A model generated the notes under the pieces. The model was not told where the DNA came from, did no database searches, and was given only the letters and a program-made list of their open reading frames with translations. The translations under genes were made by a program, and so were the position numbers. This document shows positions 1 through 10,142 of a stretch of 64,000 nucleotides of DNA, one piece after another (the first letter of the stretch is position 1; every line of letters begins with the position of its first letter). The DNA is from Propionigenium maris DSM 9537 (GTDB lineage: Bacteria; Fusobacteriota; Fusobacteriia; Fusobacteriales; Fusobacteriaceae), in the NCBI RefSeq assembly GCF_027925155.1, contig NZ_BSDY01000005.1:62001-126000 (forward strand), in the 5' to 3' direction.

Positions 1-1
1 A

Positions 2-355
2 ACCAAAACCCATGGAAAGGTTCTTGAGAAGATAGGAGCCAATAAGGTAATCTATCCAGAGGAGTATATGGGTAAGAGGGTGGCTCTTCTTGCAATGGAG
101 CCTAATATGATTGAGCACCTAAGATTCTCTCAGGACTTCCTTCTATTGGAAGTAAAGTCACCTAGTGTATTCTGGGGGAAGTCTCTTATGGAGCTGGGAG
201 TTAGAAATAAGTATAAGGTGAATGTTGTGGGGATAAAGAAGAAGAACGGTATATTAAATGCCAGTCCACAGGCAGATACCATAATAGAGAAGGAGGATGT
301 TCTTCTTGTAATTACAGACTCCAAGACAGCCAACCAGCTGGAGAGTTTAAAGTAG
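2..355 (+). CDS. KtrA/TrkA-family potassium channel gating subunit, C-terminal part (partial)
   Basis: The reading frame is open from the left edge, so the true start lies outside the window. The visible 117 residues are the end of a TrkA/KtrA regulator. First comes the tail of the nucleotide-binding RCK_N domain ([15 protein letters not shown], typical of the KtrA group). Then comes a complete RCK_C domain, about residues 28-117, with the short beta strands and the 'EDVLLVI' end typical of this ligand-binding module. Such subunits sit on the cytoplasmic face of a KtrB/TrkH-type potassium channel and gate it in response to nucleotides. The channel gene would be expected just upstream but is not visible. 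An internal ATG at 68 exists, but the homology continues upstream of it. Confident for family, less so for KtrA versus TrkA. Confidence 0.85.
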   Translation, partial: TKTHGKVLEKIGANKVIYPEEYMGKRVALLAMEPNMIEHLRFSQDFLLLEVKSPSVFWGKSLMELGVRNKYKVNVVGIKKKNGILNASPQADTIIEKEDVLLVITDSKTANQLESLK

Positions 356-403
356 TATTTAAATTGTTAGAATATGGTCCATATGAAGATATGGGTGGAA
401 AGG

Positions 404-428
404 GGTACCGCTACCTAGTGGTACCTTC
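404..428 (+). terminator. Hairpin in the mnmG leader, possible terminator of the ktrA unit
   Basis: A 9-bp stem (404-412 with 417-425, one G-T pair) encloses the 4-base loop ACCT and is followed by TTCTTTT. It lies 48 bases past the KtrA stop and 26 bases before the mnmG start. It could end the upstream transcript or act as a leader structure of mnmG. The T tract is broken by a C, so termination would be partial at best. Confidence 0.45.
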
Positions 429-453
429 TTTTAAAAGAATTAGGAGGAAACAG

Positions 454-2343
454 ATGCATAACTTTGATGTAATAGTAATTGGAGCAGGTCATGCAGGGTG
501 CGAAGCAGCCCTTGCAGCAGCCAGAATGGGAATGAAGACAGCTATGTTTACAATAACCCTTGATAATATAGGGGTAATGTCTTGTAACCCTTCCATCGGA
601 GGACCTGCCAAATCTCACCTAGTAAGGGAGCTAGATGCCCTAGGTGGAGAGATGGGAAGAAATATAGATAAGACGTATATCCAGATAAGGGTTCTGAATA
701 CCAAGAAGGGACCTGCAGTTAGATCCCTGAGAGCCCAGGCAGATAAGAAGCTCTACCACATGGAGATGAAGAAGACCATTGAGAACACAGAGAACCTTGA
801 CCCTATCCAGGGGATGGTAACAGACATCCTTGTGGAGGACGGCAAGGCAGTTGGAGTAAAGATCAAGGAGGGAGAGGAGTTCAGAGCTAAATCGGTTATC
901 GTGGCTTCTGGTACCTTTATGAGAGGACTTATCCACATTGGCGATAAGCAGTTTAAGGGAGGAAGACTGGGAGAGCTTCCATCGGAGGAGCTACCTCTAT
1001 CCCTGGAAAAGCTGGGAATAGAGCTTGGAAGGTTTAAGACGGGAACTCCAGCAAGAATAGATGCAAGAACAATGGACTACACTAAGATCGAGGAGCAGCC
1101 TGGAGACGAGACACAGCTGCTGAGATTTTCAGACAGAACTGAGGACGCTGAGATAGAGGGAAGAAAGCAGATACCTTGTTATATAACCTTTACCAATACA
1201 GATGTTCACGACACGATCATCTCCAATAAGGCAAAGTCACCGCTCTTTAACGGGACTATTGCAGGTACAGGTCCAAGATACTGTCCATCTATAGAGGATA
1301 AGGTATTCAGGTATCAGGAGAAGGAGAGACACCACCTCTTCCTTGAAGTAGAGGGATATGATACCAATGAGGTATATATAAGTGGATTCTCAACATCTCT
1401 TCCTACAGATGTACAGTATGAGATGCTCCAAAAGATATCTGGTCTGGAGAAGGCTAAGATTATGAGATATGGATATGCCATAGAGTATGACTATGTGGTG
1501 CCATCTGAGATAAACTTCACCCTTGAGTCCAAGAAGGTAGAGGGACTGTATCTTGCAGGTCAGATCAACGGAACAAGTGGATATGAGGAAGCAGGAGTTC
1601 AGGGACTTATGGCAGGAATCAATGCATCCCTAAAGCTTCAGGGGAAGGATCCTCTGGTATTAGACAGAGCAGACTCATATATAGGAACCCTTATCGATGA
1701 CCTGGTAACGAAGGGGACCAATGAACCATACAGAATGTTTACTGCAAGAAGTGAGTACAGACTCCTTTTAAGAGAGGACAACGCAGATCTTAGACTGAGC
1801 AAGAAGGGTTATGAGGCAGGGCTTCTATCTAAGGAACACTATGAGAAGGTACTTCAAAAAGAAGTGGATATAAAGGAAATAATAGAAAAGTTAGAAAAGC
1901 AACATGTGGGATCATCTAACCCGAGGGTAAACGAGGTACTGGAAAGAGCAGGAGAGGGTGCCCTTAAGTCTGGAACTACTCTGAAGGAGCTTCTGAGAAG
2001 ACCTAGGATAAAGTATGAGGACATTAAGTATATCTCGGAGCTTGTAGAGGATTTTGAGATTGGAAACTACCCACTAGATACAGAGTATCAGGTAGAGGTA
2101 CAGGTAAAGTATGCTGGTTATATTCAGAAATCCCTGAGGATGATAGAGAAGCACAAGTCTCTTGAAAATAAGGTGATACCAGCAGACTTCAACTATGATG
2201 AGATTGAAAATATCACTGGAGAGGCCAGAGAGAAGCTTAAGGAAGTGAGACCTATGAATATAGGTCAGGCATCGAGAATATCGGGAGTATCTCCAGCGGA
2301 TATCCAGATACTGATGATGATATTAAAGGCAAGGGGACTGTAG
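454..2343 (+). CDS. mnmG: tRNA uridine-5-carboxymethylaminomethyl modification enzyme MnmG (GidA)
   Basis: FAD-binding partner of MnmE. The complex installs the carboxymethylaminomethyl (or aminomethyl) group on wobble uridine 34 of several tRNAs, using methylene-tetrahydrofolate and NADH. The N-terminal Rossmann motif is GAGHAG at residues 10-15, and the conserved 'SCNPSIGG' segment with Cys44 is present. A second conserved stretch, '[13 protein letters not shown]', lies in the central part, and the C-terminal helical domain binds MnmE and tRNA. With the ATG at 454 the protein is 629 residues, the normal family length; AGGAGG lies 8 bases upstream. The frame is open to 364, but that extension has no homology and no ribosome site. 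rsmG follows one base after the stop, the classic gidA-gidB pair. Confidence 0.97.
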   Translation: MHNFDVIVIGAGHAGCEAALAAARMGMKTAMFTITLDNIGVMSCNPSIGGPAKSHLVRELDALGGEMGRNIDKTYIQIRVLNTKKGPAVRSLRAQADKKLYHMEMKKTIENTENLDPIQGMVTDILVEDGKAVGVKIKEGEEFRAKSVIVASGTFMRGLIHIGDKQFKGGRLGELPSEELPLSLEKLGIELGRFKTGTPARIDARTMDYTKIEEQPGDETQLLRFSDRTEDAEIEGRKQIPCYITFTNTDVHDTIISNKAKSPLFNGTIAGTGPRYCPSIEDKVFRYQEKERHHLFLEVEGYDTNEVYISGFSTSLPTDVQYEMLQKISGLEKAKIMRYGYAIEYDYVVPSEINFTLESKKVEGLYLAGQINGTSGYEEAGVQGLMAGINASLKLQGKDPLVLDRADSYIGTLIDDLVTKGTNEPYRMFTARSEYRLLLREDNADLRLSKKGYEAGLLSKEHYEKVLQKEVDIKEIIEKLEKQHVGSSNPRVNEVLERAGEGALKSGTTLKELLRRPRIKYEDIKYISELVEDFEIGNYPLDTEYQVEVQVKYAGYIQKSLRMIEKHKSLENKVIPADFNYDEIENITGEAREKLKEVRPMNIGQASRISGVSPADIQILMMILKARGL

Positions 2344-2344
2344 A

Positions 2345-3055
2345 ATGGAATTAAGAGAGTATTTTGTAGAGGGCCTAAATATAATAGGCGTAGAATTAAC
2401 CGAGGAAATAATAGATAGATTAATGAAGTATGCAGAGCTCCTTATGGAAACCAACAAGCATACCAACCTTACAGCAATAAGGGATGAGAAGGACCTTATA
2501 GAGAAGCACTTTTTAGACTCCATGCTTGTTCAAAAGCTTATAAGAGAGGATATGACAAGTGCCATGGATATTGGGACGGGAGCAGGATTCCCAGGGATGG
2601 TTCTTGCTATTTGTAATCCACAGATAAGGTTTACCCTTATGGATTCAGTAGGAAAGAAAACCAAGTTCCTGGAGATGGTAAGGGATGATCTAGGCCTTAC
2701 CAATGTCGAGGTTGTAAATGAAAGAGCAGAGGAGTATATAAAGAAGGATGGCAGAAGGGAGAGCTACGACCTTGGATTGTGCAGGGGAGTATCTAAACTA
2801 AATGTAATCCTTGAATATATGGTTCCCTTCCTTAAGGTGGATGGGGATTTCTATGCCCTGAAGATGGAGGGAACAGGGGAGGAACTGGAAGCAGAAAATG
2901 CTCTTAAAGTACTCTCCACAGAGATACTGGGAACGGAAGTGTTCCACCTTCCATACTGCAAGGATGTAAGGCATATAATAAGAATGAAAAAGAGAGAGAA
3001 AACAGATAGCAAATATCCAAGAAGAACAGGAATTCCACTAAAGAGACCCCTTTAA
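2345..3055 (+). CDS. rsmG: 16S rRNA (guanine-527-N7) methyltransferase RsmG (GidB)
   Basis: Class I SAM-dependent methyltransferase of 236 residues that methylates G527 in the 530 loop of 16S rRNA in the cytoplasm. The SAM-binding motif DIGTGAGFPG is at residues 75-84, and the 'NLTAIRD' segment near residue 41 is typical of GidB. The C-terminal tail is basic and ends with the usual RxxGxPxKxPL-type sequence. The gene begins one base after the mnmG stop, so the two are almost certainly cotranscribed and perhaps translationally coupled. tamB follows after 20 bases. Confidence 0.96.
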   Translation: MELREYFVEGLNIIGVELTEEIIDRLMKYAELLMETNKHTNLTAIRDEKDLIEKHFLDSMLVQKLIREDMTSAMDIGTGAGFPGMVLAICNPQIRFTLMDSVGKKTKFLEMVRDDLGLTNVEVVNERAEEYIKKDGRRESYDLGLCRGVSKLNVILEYMVPFLKVDGDFYALKMEGTGEELEAENALKVLSTEILGTEVFHLPYCKDVRHIIRMKKREKTDSKYPRRTGIPLKRPL

Positions 3056-3075
3056 CTAAAATTGGAGGAAACCCT

Positions 3076-6000
3076 ATGAAGGACTTACTCAGAAGATATC
3101 ATAAATATATAGTCACCTTTGGAATAGCTCTTCTCTTTATGATATTTGGGAGTCTCTATATGACAGTGAGATACAACCTTCCACAGACAGTGAGAGTAAT
3201 AATCCTTGAACTTGTAGGGGCTGATATAGAGAGTAGCTCTATTACCTTTAAGAAGGGAGGCCTCATTGAAGTAAGGGATGTCACTCTTAAGGATGGAGAT
3301 GAACTTATATTGGAAGCCCCCCTGGTAGAGATATCCTACAGGATATCCCGGCTTCTGAGGGGAAGGATAGATGAGATAAGAGTAACAGATCCAGAGGTAT
3401 GGATTACAAGAGATGCAGACAACAATATAAATATAGTGGATGCCTTCCTAGGGAATGATGATGATGAGGAAAAATCTTCAGAGGATGAGGATGTCCCCTA
3501 TGTAAATGAGGGAAGCAGTGTTCCCATCGACAGAATAAGTATGTCTGGAGGGTATCTTCACTACAGGGATACAGCCTATGAAAGACCTATTGAAAAGGAT
3601 GCAACCAATGTAGCTGGTTATGTAGCCTTTGACAGGAAGTACGGTATAAGCCTGACCTTCACCGGGATCAGCCAGGGAATAAGGGGCAGGGAGGATCTGT
3701 CCTTCAGCTACAATGACAGGGAGTATCCCTATGATATAGGTGTTGTGTTAAAGGGTGTTTCCATCAATGAAGACCTGATGCAGTATGCCTATGACGACGA
3801 TGAACTTACCTATATAGACGGATTAGTGGATTTGGATATGACCATCAACCCAGATGCCTTTGGGGGAAGGGGAAGCTTCTCCCAGGTAAGAGCTAACTAT
3901 AAGGGACTGAAAACAGAGGTTACAGATGGTGAGGGAGAGGTGAACTTTGCAGGAGAAAAGATCTATGTAAAGGGTGAGTATATGCTGGGGGATGACCCCG
4001 GAACTCTCTTTATAGAGTATAAGGGAGATGAGGGAGTAGATATCGACTTCTACCTGGAAGATATACTCTTTGAAAAGCTGGAAGCATATGAGATGCTGGG
4101 AGAACTAGAGCTTCCAGTGGGAGATATGCTCCTGGACAGGGTCCACGTGAACCTTGCCTTTGATGCAGACTACGATTTAAAGGTCAATATAGATTTTTCC
4201 GCCCCAGAGTATACGGCAGGAGACTTTCAGATAATGGATCTCTCGGGCCTCTTCTACTATGAGGGGGGAGATAACTTCTACCTCAAAGATGTAAAGTTTA
4301 AGGGAGAATATCCCAATCCCTATATGCCCATAGACTTTTTGGTGGGAATAGATGCCAGGCTTACAGAGGATGAGGGAGAGCTCACCTATAAGATCTCTGA
4401 TATTGAGAGTGAAACCAATATAGAGAGGGTTTCAGGGAGAGCTGACCTGGACTTTGTAGGAAAGAAGTTCAGCGTAGAGCTGGATTCTAAGATACTTTCC
4501 CTCACTGCAGACCTTGACCTGGAGAGAGAGCTCTTCAGTCTGAAGCAGTCTACCAAGAAAGATATAGAGGTGGAGATAGGGGGAAAAAAAGTATCCAACA
4601 GAAGTGAGCTGAACTTTGTCTATGACCTCAAGGAGAAGAGCTTTCTCCTAGGTAAGGGAGAGATAGATATAAACTACGGGGAGAGGAACCTTATAGGTAA
4701 TATATCCACCCTGAAGGATAATATTAAATTTGAAAGATTTAAGTACTACGACGATACAGGAAGCGTTAGCGGAAGTGGAGAGGTTAACTTAAAGGATCTC
4801 TCCTATAAGCTTGACTTTGATGCTCAGAACCTGGACCTTGCACAATTTACAGAGGTGCAAGACCTTAAAGCCATTGGAACTATGGCAGGTAAATTTGAGG
4901 GGAAAAGGGAAGAGTTTGAGGGAAATATAAACATAAAAGATATAAGCGGAGAATATTTTTTAAAATTTAATAACCTTGAAGGGGATATCTACGTCAAAAA
5001 TGATGGAGTCTTCAACTCCTATTTTAACGGGTACCTTGGAAGGGTAGAGTATGAAGGAGTATATCTCTATGATTTCCAGATAAGCGCCAGTCTAGAGGAT
5101 GATATCCTGAGGATAAGAAACTTTGGAAATAACATCTCCAATATCTATGGAAGTTATAACTTCACCTCTGATCTGCTGGACTTTAAATATCATATATCGG
5201 AGATAAGCGACAGGGAGCTGGAAACCCTGGACCTCACACTGGATATTTCCTCCATCGATGGATCTATAACAGGAAGCAGCGCTGATATAAGGGTAGATTC
5301 CAATCTGGAGGAGGTAAGGTTAAAACTTTCTCAGGGAGCTCCCCTGAATATCTCGGGAAACCTTGTGTATGAAGGTGGCAGCGTATCCCTTAACCGGCTT
5401 AAGGTAAATAGAAATATGGTCTCAGGAAACTATGATTTGAGCAGTGGACTCTATAGTTTTAAGGCCAACCTTTTGGAGGAAAATATCCCCTCCTACTATG
5501 GAGATATTAACCTTAAGTACAGAGTTTTGGGAGAGGTATATCTCTGGGGAGACAGGGAGTCTACCAAGTCATACCTCAGAACATCTGTAGACAAGGTTTA
5601 CCTGAGAGGTCAGCACCTGCCTAATCTTTATCTGGAGGGGAGTTTTACAGGAGGAGCCCTGAAAAATATCGCCAAGGAGGGAAGGATAGACCTTAAGCAG
5701 GTGGCCCTCTTGGATGAAAATAGGGATGAGTTACTTGCTGTAGAGGTAAAGGCAGATTTGGGAGAGAGGTCCATCTCTGCCAAGACCAAGACCACTACCC
5801 TTGATATATCGAAACTTTCATACCTTACAAACAACCTTCCCTTGGAGGGTTTAATAGATGTGGAGTTTAAGATAGAGGGAGATCTTGAAAACCTGGAGTA
5901 CTACGGAGATATTTCAAGTGACCAGTTTAAGATAGGGGATATTGAACTCAACGGATTGGAGGTTTCCCTGGGAGGAGACCTAGATGGAGCCAAACTGGAT

Positions 6001-7554
6001 GAGTTCATTGTAGAGTATGAGGGGAACAGTCTTAAAGCTGAGGGAGAGGTTGATTTAAAGAGCCTGGATTACTATTTAAATGTAAACTCCTCTGAAATAG
6101 ACCTAAAGTTTCTTAATGTATTTCTGTATCCCTTTGGAGTTGAAGATATAGAAGGAATTTCTACTATTGACCTCAATCTGAAAAACAATAAAAATGAGGG
6201 AAGTTTTGTGGTGAAGGGCCTTAAGGGTAAACTTCCAGAGTATGGTATCAATATCGAAAGTGTAGATTCAGATATAAAACTCGACAATGAAAAGATATTT
6301 ATAGATGAATTTAGAGGAGGTGTAAATGAGGGGAGGTTATCCCTGAAGGGATTCCTGGATATTCCGGACTTCAAGAGGATGGAGAGGGAGCTAGATCCCC
6401 TATCCCTTCTAAACTACTCCCTGAAACTGGAGATGGAGAGGCTTAGGTATGTATATGAAGATGTAATTGAAGTTGTTGTGAGCAGCAATGCAACCCTTGA
6501 AAACAATAAGATTACAGGTAATTTCATTATAAACAGGGGAGATGTAAAGGGGATTCCAGAGGTCTCAGAGGAGAATGTGGCTGAGATAAAGGGGATAGCT
6601 GCTGAAGCCCAGGGGAGCGCAATAGCTGCCAGTACAGATTTGGGAGAGGACTTTGCCATAAGAACCAGAGGAACCAAGGGGATAGAGGTGGATATAAACC
6701 TTCTCATAGAGGAGGGGATATTCATAAACCTTGAAAAGGTAGCTCCCCTTGTGGAGGACCTGGAAGCAGTAATAAAGGGAAGGGGACGTCTTACAGTGAA
6801 GGATTCCAGAGCGAGGTTTATGGGAGAGCTGAACTCTGAAAGCGGAGCTGTAACGATAAACAACAACCTCTTTGAGGTGGACAGGGCTGTTCTCCTCTTT
6901 GACGAAGAGGATGAGTATCTTCCCAATGTTAATCCAACGGTTATGCTTAATGCCAGATCTGTAATAGCCAATGAAGAGGTATATATATTAGCCACAGGGA
7001 AACTCGATGACCTGGAGATCATACTGAGCTCCAGTTCGGGACTATCCCAGGCGGATATAGCTTCCCTTCTGGCTTTCCACAACACCATGGATTCATCCTC
7101 GTCCAATGTGGTAGTAAAAAATATCCTAGACAGCCAGATATCCAGACAGGTATTCAACCCTGTATCGGGCGAGATACAGAGAATCCTGAGGATTTCTAAG
7201 TTTAAGATATCCTCGGATATCACAGCCTATGAGTATCAGGATGGTCAGTATGAGGAATCCTCCCTGGGACTGGGAGCCTCGGTAGAGGCAGAAAATCCCA
7301 TCTATAAGGACAAGGTTTTCTGGAATGCCACAGCACGTATCGCCGATAACAAGGAGGGGGACTCTATAGATGAGTATGATTTCATTGTAGAGCATAGGTT
7401 TGCCCCTAACTTCGCCTGGGGAGTGGGAGTAGGTAAGCTTCCTGAGGGTAGAATTAACAGGCGTGAAGACGAATCGGGCAATTTGAACTACCATATTGAT
7501 TTTAAATTCAGAAAAAGGTATAATAGCATTACGGAAATTTTCAGAAGAAAATAA
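3076..7554 (+). CDS. tamB: TamB-like inner-membrane-anchored translocation and lipid-transport protein
   Basis: A 1492-residue AsmA/TamB-type protein. An N-terminal signal anchor (about residues 13-33) is followed by a very long beta-rich periplasmic part with repeated 'G-x-I/V-x-L/F-x-G' strands, expected to form a lipid-conducting groove. The C-terminal DUF490/TamB domain covers roughly the last 350 residues. TamB proteins span the periplasm between an inner-membrane anchor and an Omp85 partner, and are implicated in phospholipid transport and outer-membrane protein assembly. The ATG at 3076 follows GGAGGAAACCCT. The next gene, 15 bases on, encodes BamA; outside Proteobacteria TamB commonly sits beside bamA instead of tamA, so BamA is the probable partner here. 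Confidence 0.9.
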   Translation: MKDLLRRYHKYIVTFGIALLFMIFGSLYMTVRYNLPQTVRVIILELVGADIESSSITFKKGGLIEVRDVTLKDGDELILEAPLVEISYRISRLLRGRIDEIRVTDPEVWITRDADNNINIVDAFLGNDDDEEKSSEDEDVPYVNEGSSVPIDRISMSGGYLHYRDTAYERPIEKDATNVAGYVAFDRKYGISLTFTGISQGIRGREDLSFSYNDREYPYDIGVVLKGVSINEDLMQYAYDDDELTYIDGLVDLDMTINPDAFGGRGSFSQVRANYKGLKTEVTDGEGEVNFAGEKIYVKGEYMLGDDPGTLFIEYKGDEGVDIDFYLEDILFEKLEAYEMLGELELPVGDMLLDRVHVNLAFDADYDLKVNIDFSAPEYTAGDFQIMDLSGLFYYEGGDNFYLKDVKFKGEYPNPYMPIDFLVGIDARLTEDEGELTYKISDIESETNIERVSGRADLDFVGKKFSVELDSKILSLTADLDLERELFSLKQSTKKDIEVEIGGKKVSNRSELNFVYDLKEKSFLLGKGEIDINYGERNLIGNISTLKDNIKFERFKYYDDTGSVSGSGEVNLKDLSYKLDFDAQNLDLAQFTEVQDLKAIGTMAGKFEGKREEFEGNINIKDISGEYFLKFNNLEGDIYVKNDGVFNSYFNGYLGRVEYEGVYLYDFQISASLEDDILRIRNFGNNISNIYGSYNFTSDLLDFKYHISEISDRELETLDLTLDISSIDGSITGSSADIRVDSNLEEVRLKLSQGAPLNISGNLVYEGGSVSLNRLKVNRNMVSGNYDLSSGLYSFKANLLEENIPSYYGDINLKYRVLGEVYLWGDRESTKSYLRTSVDKVYLRGQHLPNLYLEGSFTGGALKNIAKEGRIDLKQVALLDENRDELLAVEVKADLGERSISAKTKTTTLDISKLSYLTNNLPLEGLIDVEFKIEGDLENLEYYGDISSDQFKIGDIELNGLEVSLGGDLDGAKLDEFIVEYEGNSLKAEGEVDLKSLDYYLNVNSSEIDLKFLNVFLYPFGVEDIEGISTIDLNLKNNKNEGSFVVKGLKGKLPEYGINIESVDSDIKLDNEKIFIDEFRGGVNEGRLSLKGFLDIPDFKRMERELDPLSLLNYSLKLEMERLRYVYEDVIEVVVSSNATLENNKITGNFIINRGDVKGIPEVSEENVAEIKGIAAEAQGSAIAASTDLGEDFAIRTRGTKGIEVDINLLIEEGIFINLEKVAPLVEDLEAVIKGRGRLTVKDSRARFMGELNSESGAVTINNNLFEVDRAVLLFDEEDEYLPNVNPTVMLNARSVIANEEVYILATGKLDDLEIILSSSSGLSQADIASLLAFHNTMDSSSSNVVVKNILDSQISRQVFNPVSGEIQRILRISKFKISSDITAYEYQDGQYEESSLGLGASVEAENPIYKDKVFWNATARIADNKEGDSIDEYDFIVEHRFAPNFAWGVGVGKLPEGRINRREDESGNLNYHIDFKFRKRYNSITEIFRRK

Positions 7555-7569
7555 GAAGTAGGGGGAAAA

Positions 7570-9606
7570 ATGAGAAAGCAGTTGTTAGTAGTACTTGCAT
7601 TCCTACTGTCATTAGTCGCTTTTGGATCGGAAGCGGTGTATGAAGTAAAGGAAATCGAGGTGACTAAAAACAGGGAAGTTCCTGTGGAAGTCATCAAATC
7701 TGTGTTAGAGTCCAAGGTAGGAGAGGGCTACTCCACTGAAACAATGGTAGAGGACTACAAGCGTGTAAAGAACCTTGAGTATATAGATGATGTTGTCATC
7801 TATCCGAGGCTTTACAGCGGTGGGATAAAGCTGAATGTTGAAGTGAAGGAAGCAAAGAATGTCAAGGAGCTCTTAGAAGCTAAAGGCATAATCCCTCTTT
7901 CTGAAAGAGAGACAGTGGATAAGTCCCTTATAGTTAGCGCCATTGAGATATTCGGAAACCGTTACGTCTCAAGGGAAGATATTATGAAGGAGATCCCTGT
8001 ACAAGTAGGAGCTTACTTCTCTAGAACTAAGGTATTGGAGGGACAGAAAAATATCCTTAATACCGGATTCTTTAGAGATGTAAATCCAGAGGTTTACAGG
8101 TATGGAGACGGAGTACTTGTAAGATATACTCTTATGGAAAACCCTGTAATTACAGGTGTAAAGATCCACGGGAATACTGTTTATTCCAATGAGGAACTCA
8201 TGGAAGAGATAAAGACAGTGCCAGGTGAGATCTATAACATCAACACCTTAAGAGAGGACAAGGATAGAATCCTTGCCAAGTACCATGAGAATGGTTATAT
8301 TCTGACTGAGTTTACAGATATCGGGATGAATGATAACTATGAGTTGGAATTTTCTCTAAGTGAGGGTGTAGTAAGGGATATTCAGCTTAGGAAGATGGTA
8401 ACCAAGCAAAAGGGTGCCAGAAGAAGACCTACTGACAATATCCTAAAAACTAAGGAGTATGTAGTAAGAAGAGAGCTGGACATCAAGGAGGGTGAGGTGT
8501 ACAACCTCAACGACTTCCAGAGTTCATCGAGAGCTCTTATGAGACTGGGACACTTTAAGAGTGTAAAGCCAGAGTATAAGGATATACCTGGAGATCCCGA
8601 TGGTAAGATAGTAGTTCTTCTCTTTGATGAGGAGAGAACAGCATCCCTTCAGGGAGCTATCTCATATGGTTCAGAGGTAGGTCTACTGGGAAGTATCTCA
8701 ATAAAGGATACTAACTGGAAGGGAAGAGGACAGGAACTGGGAGTAACCTATGAAAGATCTGATTCAGATTACAGTAGATTCTCCATAGACTTCCAAGATC
8801 CTTGGATCAAGGATACAGACAGAATCTCATGGGGATGGAGTATCTATAAATCCCAGTATGAAGATGATGACAGTTTCCTTTTCTATGATGTAAATACCTA
8901 TGGTGCTAAGTTTAATGTAGGTAAGGGACTTACAAGAAACCTGCGTTTCAGTATTGGTACTAAGGTAGAGTATGTGGAAGAGGAAGATGAAGATGGAAAC
9001 AAGACCGATGACTACGGAATATTCAGTATCTATCCATCACTGACATATGACAACAGAAACCACTTCTGGAATCCAACTGAAGGAGAGTACGTGAAGTTCC
9101 AGGTAGAGGGTGGATATGCTGGAGGATATGATTCAGATGTATTTGGAAACATCACCCTGGAAGCAAGAAAGTACCACAGAGGTTTATGGAAGGACAATAC
9201 CTTTGCCTACAGAGCTGTTGGAGGAATAATGTCCGACAGTACAAAGGAATCCCAGAGATTCAGAGTTGGTGGAGGAAGCACCCTAAGAGGATATGACGGA
9301 AGTTACTATAGAGGTACAGAGAAGTTTACTGCAACTATTGAGAATAGAACTCAGCTAAATGATATATTTGGTATTACTCTATTTGTAGATGCAGGAAGAG
9401 CTTGGAACCAAAATGGTAGAGATCCTAAGTATAAAGATACAGGAAGAGATGAAGAGAGCTTCCCAGATGATATGGGAGTAGGAGCTGGATTCGGATTCAG
9501 ACTGAATACACCTCTAGGTCCACTTAGATTTGACTTTGGATGGCCTGTAGGAGATTCAGATAGTTCTGGAATGGAGTTCTACTTTAATATGGGACATACA
9601 TTCTAA
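7570..9606 (+). CDS. bamA: Outer membrane protein assembly factor BamA (Omp85 family)
   Basis: A 678-residue Omp85 protein. Residues 1-22 form a signal peptide. They are followed by several POTRA domains to about residue 350 and a 16-strand C-terminal barrel. The barrel carries the loop-6 signature as LRGYDG ('GGGSTLRGYDG') and ends in an aromatic C-terminus (GHTF), as Omp85 barrels do. BamA folds and inserts outer-membrane beta-barrel proteins. It lies between tamB and skp, 15 and 21 bases away, with a GGGGG-type ribosome site before the ATG. The length is shorter than the E. coli protein, suggesting fewer than five POTRA domains. Confidence 0.96.
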   Translation: MRKQLLVVLAFLLSLVAFGSEAVYEVKEIEVTKNREVPVEVIKSVLESKVGEGYSTETMVEDYKRVKNLEYIDDVVIYPRLYSGGIKLNVEVKEAKNVKELLEAKGIIPLSERETVDKSLIVSAIEIFGNRYVSREDIMKEIPVQVGAYFSRTKVLEGQKNILNTGFFRDVNPEVYRYGDGVLVRYTLMENPVITGVKIHGNTVYSNEELMEEIKTVPGEIYNINTLREDKDRILAKYHENGYILTEFTDIGMNDNYELEFSLSEGVVRDIQLRKMVTKQKGARRRPTDNILKTKEYVVRRELDIKEGEVYNLNDFQSSSRALMRLGHFKSVKPEYKDIPGDPDGKIVVLLFDEERTASLQGAISYGSEVGLLGSISIKDTNWKGRGQELGVTYERSDSDYSRFSIDFQDPWIKDTDRISWGWSIYKSQYEDDDSFLFYDVNTYGAKFNVGKGLTRNLRFSIGTKVEYVEEEDEDGNKTDDYGIFSIYPSLTYDNRNHFWNPTEGEYVKFQVEGGYAGGYDSDVFGNITLEARKYHRGLWKDNTFAYRAVGGIMSDSTKESQRFRVGGGSTLRGYDGSYYRGTEKFTATIENRTQLNDIFGITLFVDAGRAWNQNGRDPKYKDTGRDEESFPDDMGVGAGFGFRLNTPLGPLRFDFGWPVGDSDSSGMEFYFNMGHTF

Positions 9607-9627
9607 TAGAAGATAGGGGGAACAAGA

Positions 9628-10116
9628 ATGAAGAAATTAGCAGTATTAGCTTTAGCAGCGACTATGTCTGTATCGGCATTCGCTGTAAAGATAGGAGTAG
9701 TAAACACTCAGGAGGTGTTTGCAAAGTACTCAGGAACTAAAAAGGTTCAGCAGGAACTTGTAAAGGAAAAAGAGAAGCTGGAAAACGACATAAGAAGTAA
9801 GGAAGTTGAGCTTCAGAAGCTTGGAATAGAGCTTCAAGGAAAGGGAGCTAAGGTTACCGAGGCTGAAAAGACATCTTACAACAAACAGGCACAGGCTCTT
9901 GACCAGTTTGTAAAGGGTGCTCAGAAGCAGTTAAGCCAGAAGGAGTATCAGAGCTTTGAGTCTATAAGAACTACTATCGATGCATCTGTACAGTCTATTG
10001 CTAAGAAGAACAAGTATGACTATGTATTAGAAGCTGGAGCAGTTAAGTTCGGTGGAACAGACATCACTCAAGATGTAATCAAGATGATGGAAAGCACAAA
10101 AAAAATAGATCTATAA
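9628..10116 (+). CDS. skp: Periplasmic chaperone OmpH/Skp family
   Basis: A 162-residue OmpH/Skp protein: signal peptide ending after AFA near residue 19, a short beta strand (VKIGVVNTQEVF), then a long charged coiled coil rich in Lys, Glu and Gln (about residues 35-110), and a closing strand. Skp trimers hold unfolded outer-membrane proteins in the periplasm and hand them to BamA. The bamA-skp-lpxD gene order is widely conserved in diderms and supports the call. Confidence 0.93.
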   Translation: MKKLAVLALAATMSVSAFAVKIGVVNTQEVFAKYSGTKKVQQELVKEKEKLENDIRSKEVELQKLGIELQGKGAKVTEAEKTSYNKQAQALDQFVKGAQKQLSQKEYQSFESIRTTIDASVQSIAKKNKYDYVLEAGAVKFGGTDITQDVIKMMESTKKIDL

Positions 10117-10142
10117 TTAAATAGAACAGGAGGGTCAGACTA

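Noticed and set aside
6414-7223. Long minus-strand frame (269 codons) opposite tamB
   Set aside because: It lies wholly antisense to the clear TamB C-terminal domain, is Ser/Leu-rich as mirror frames of such genes are, and has no ribosome site.
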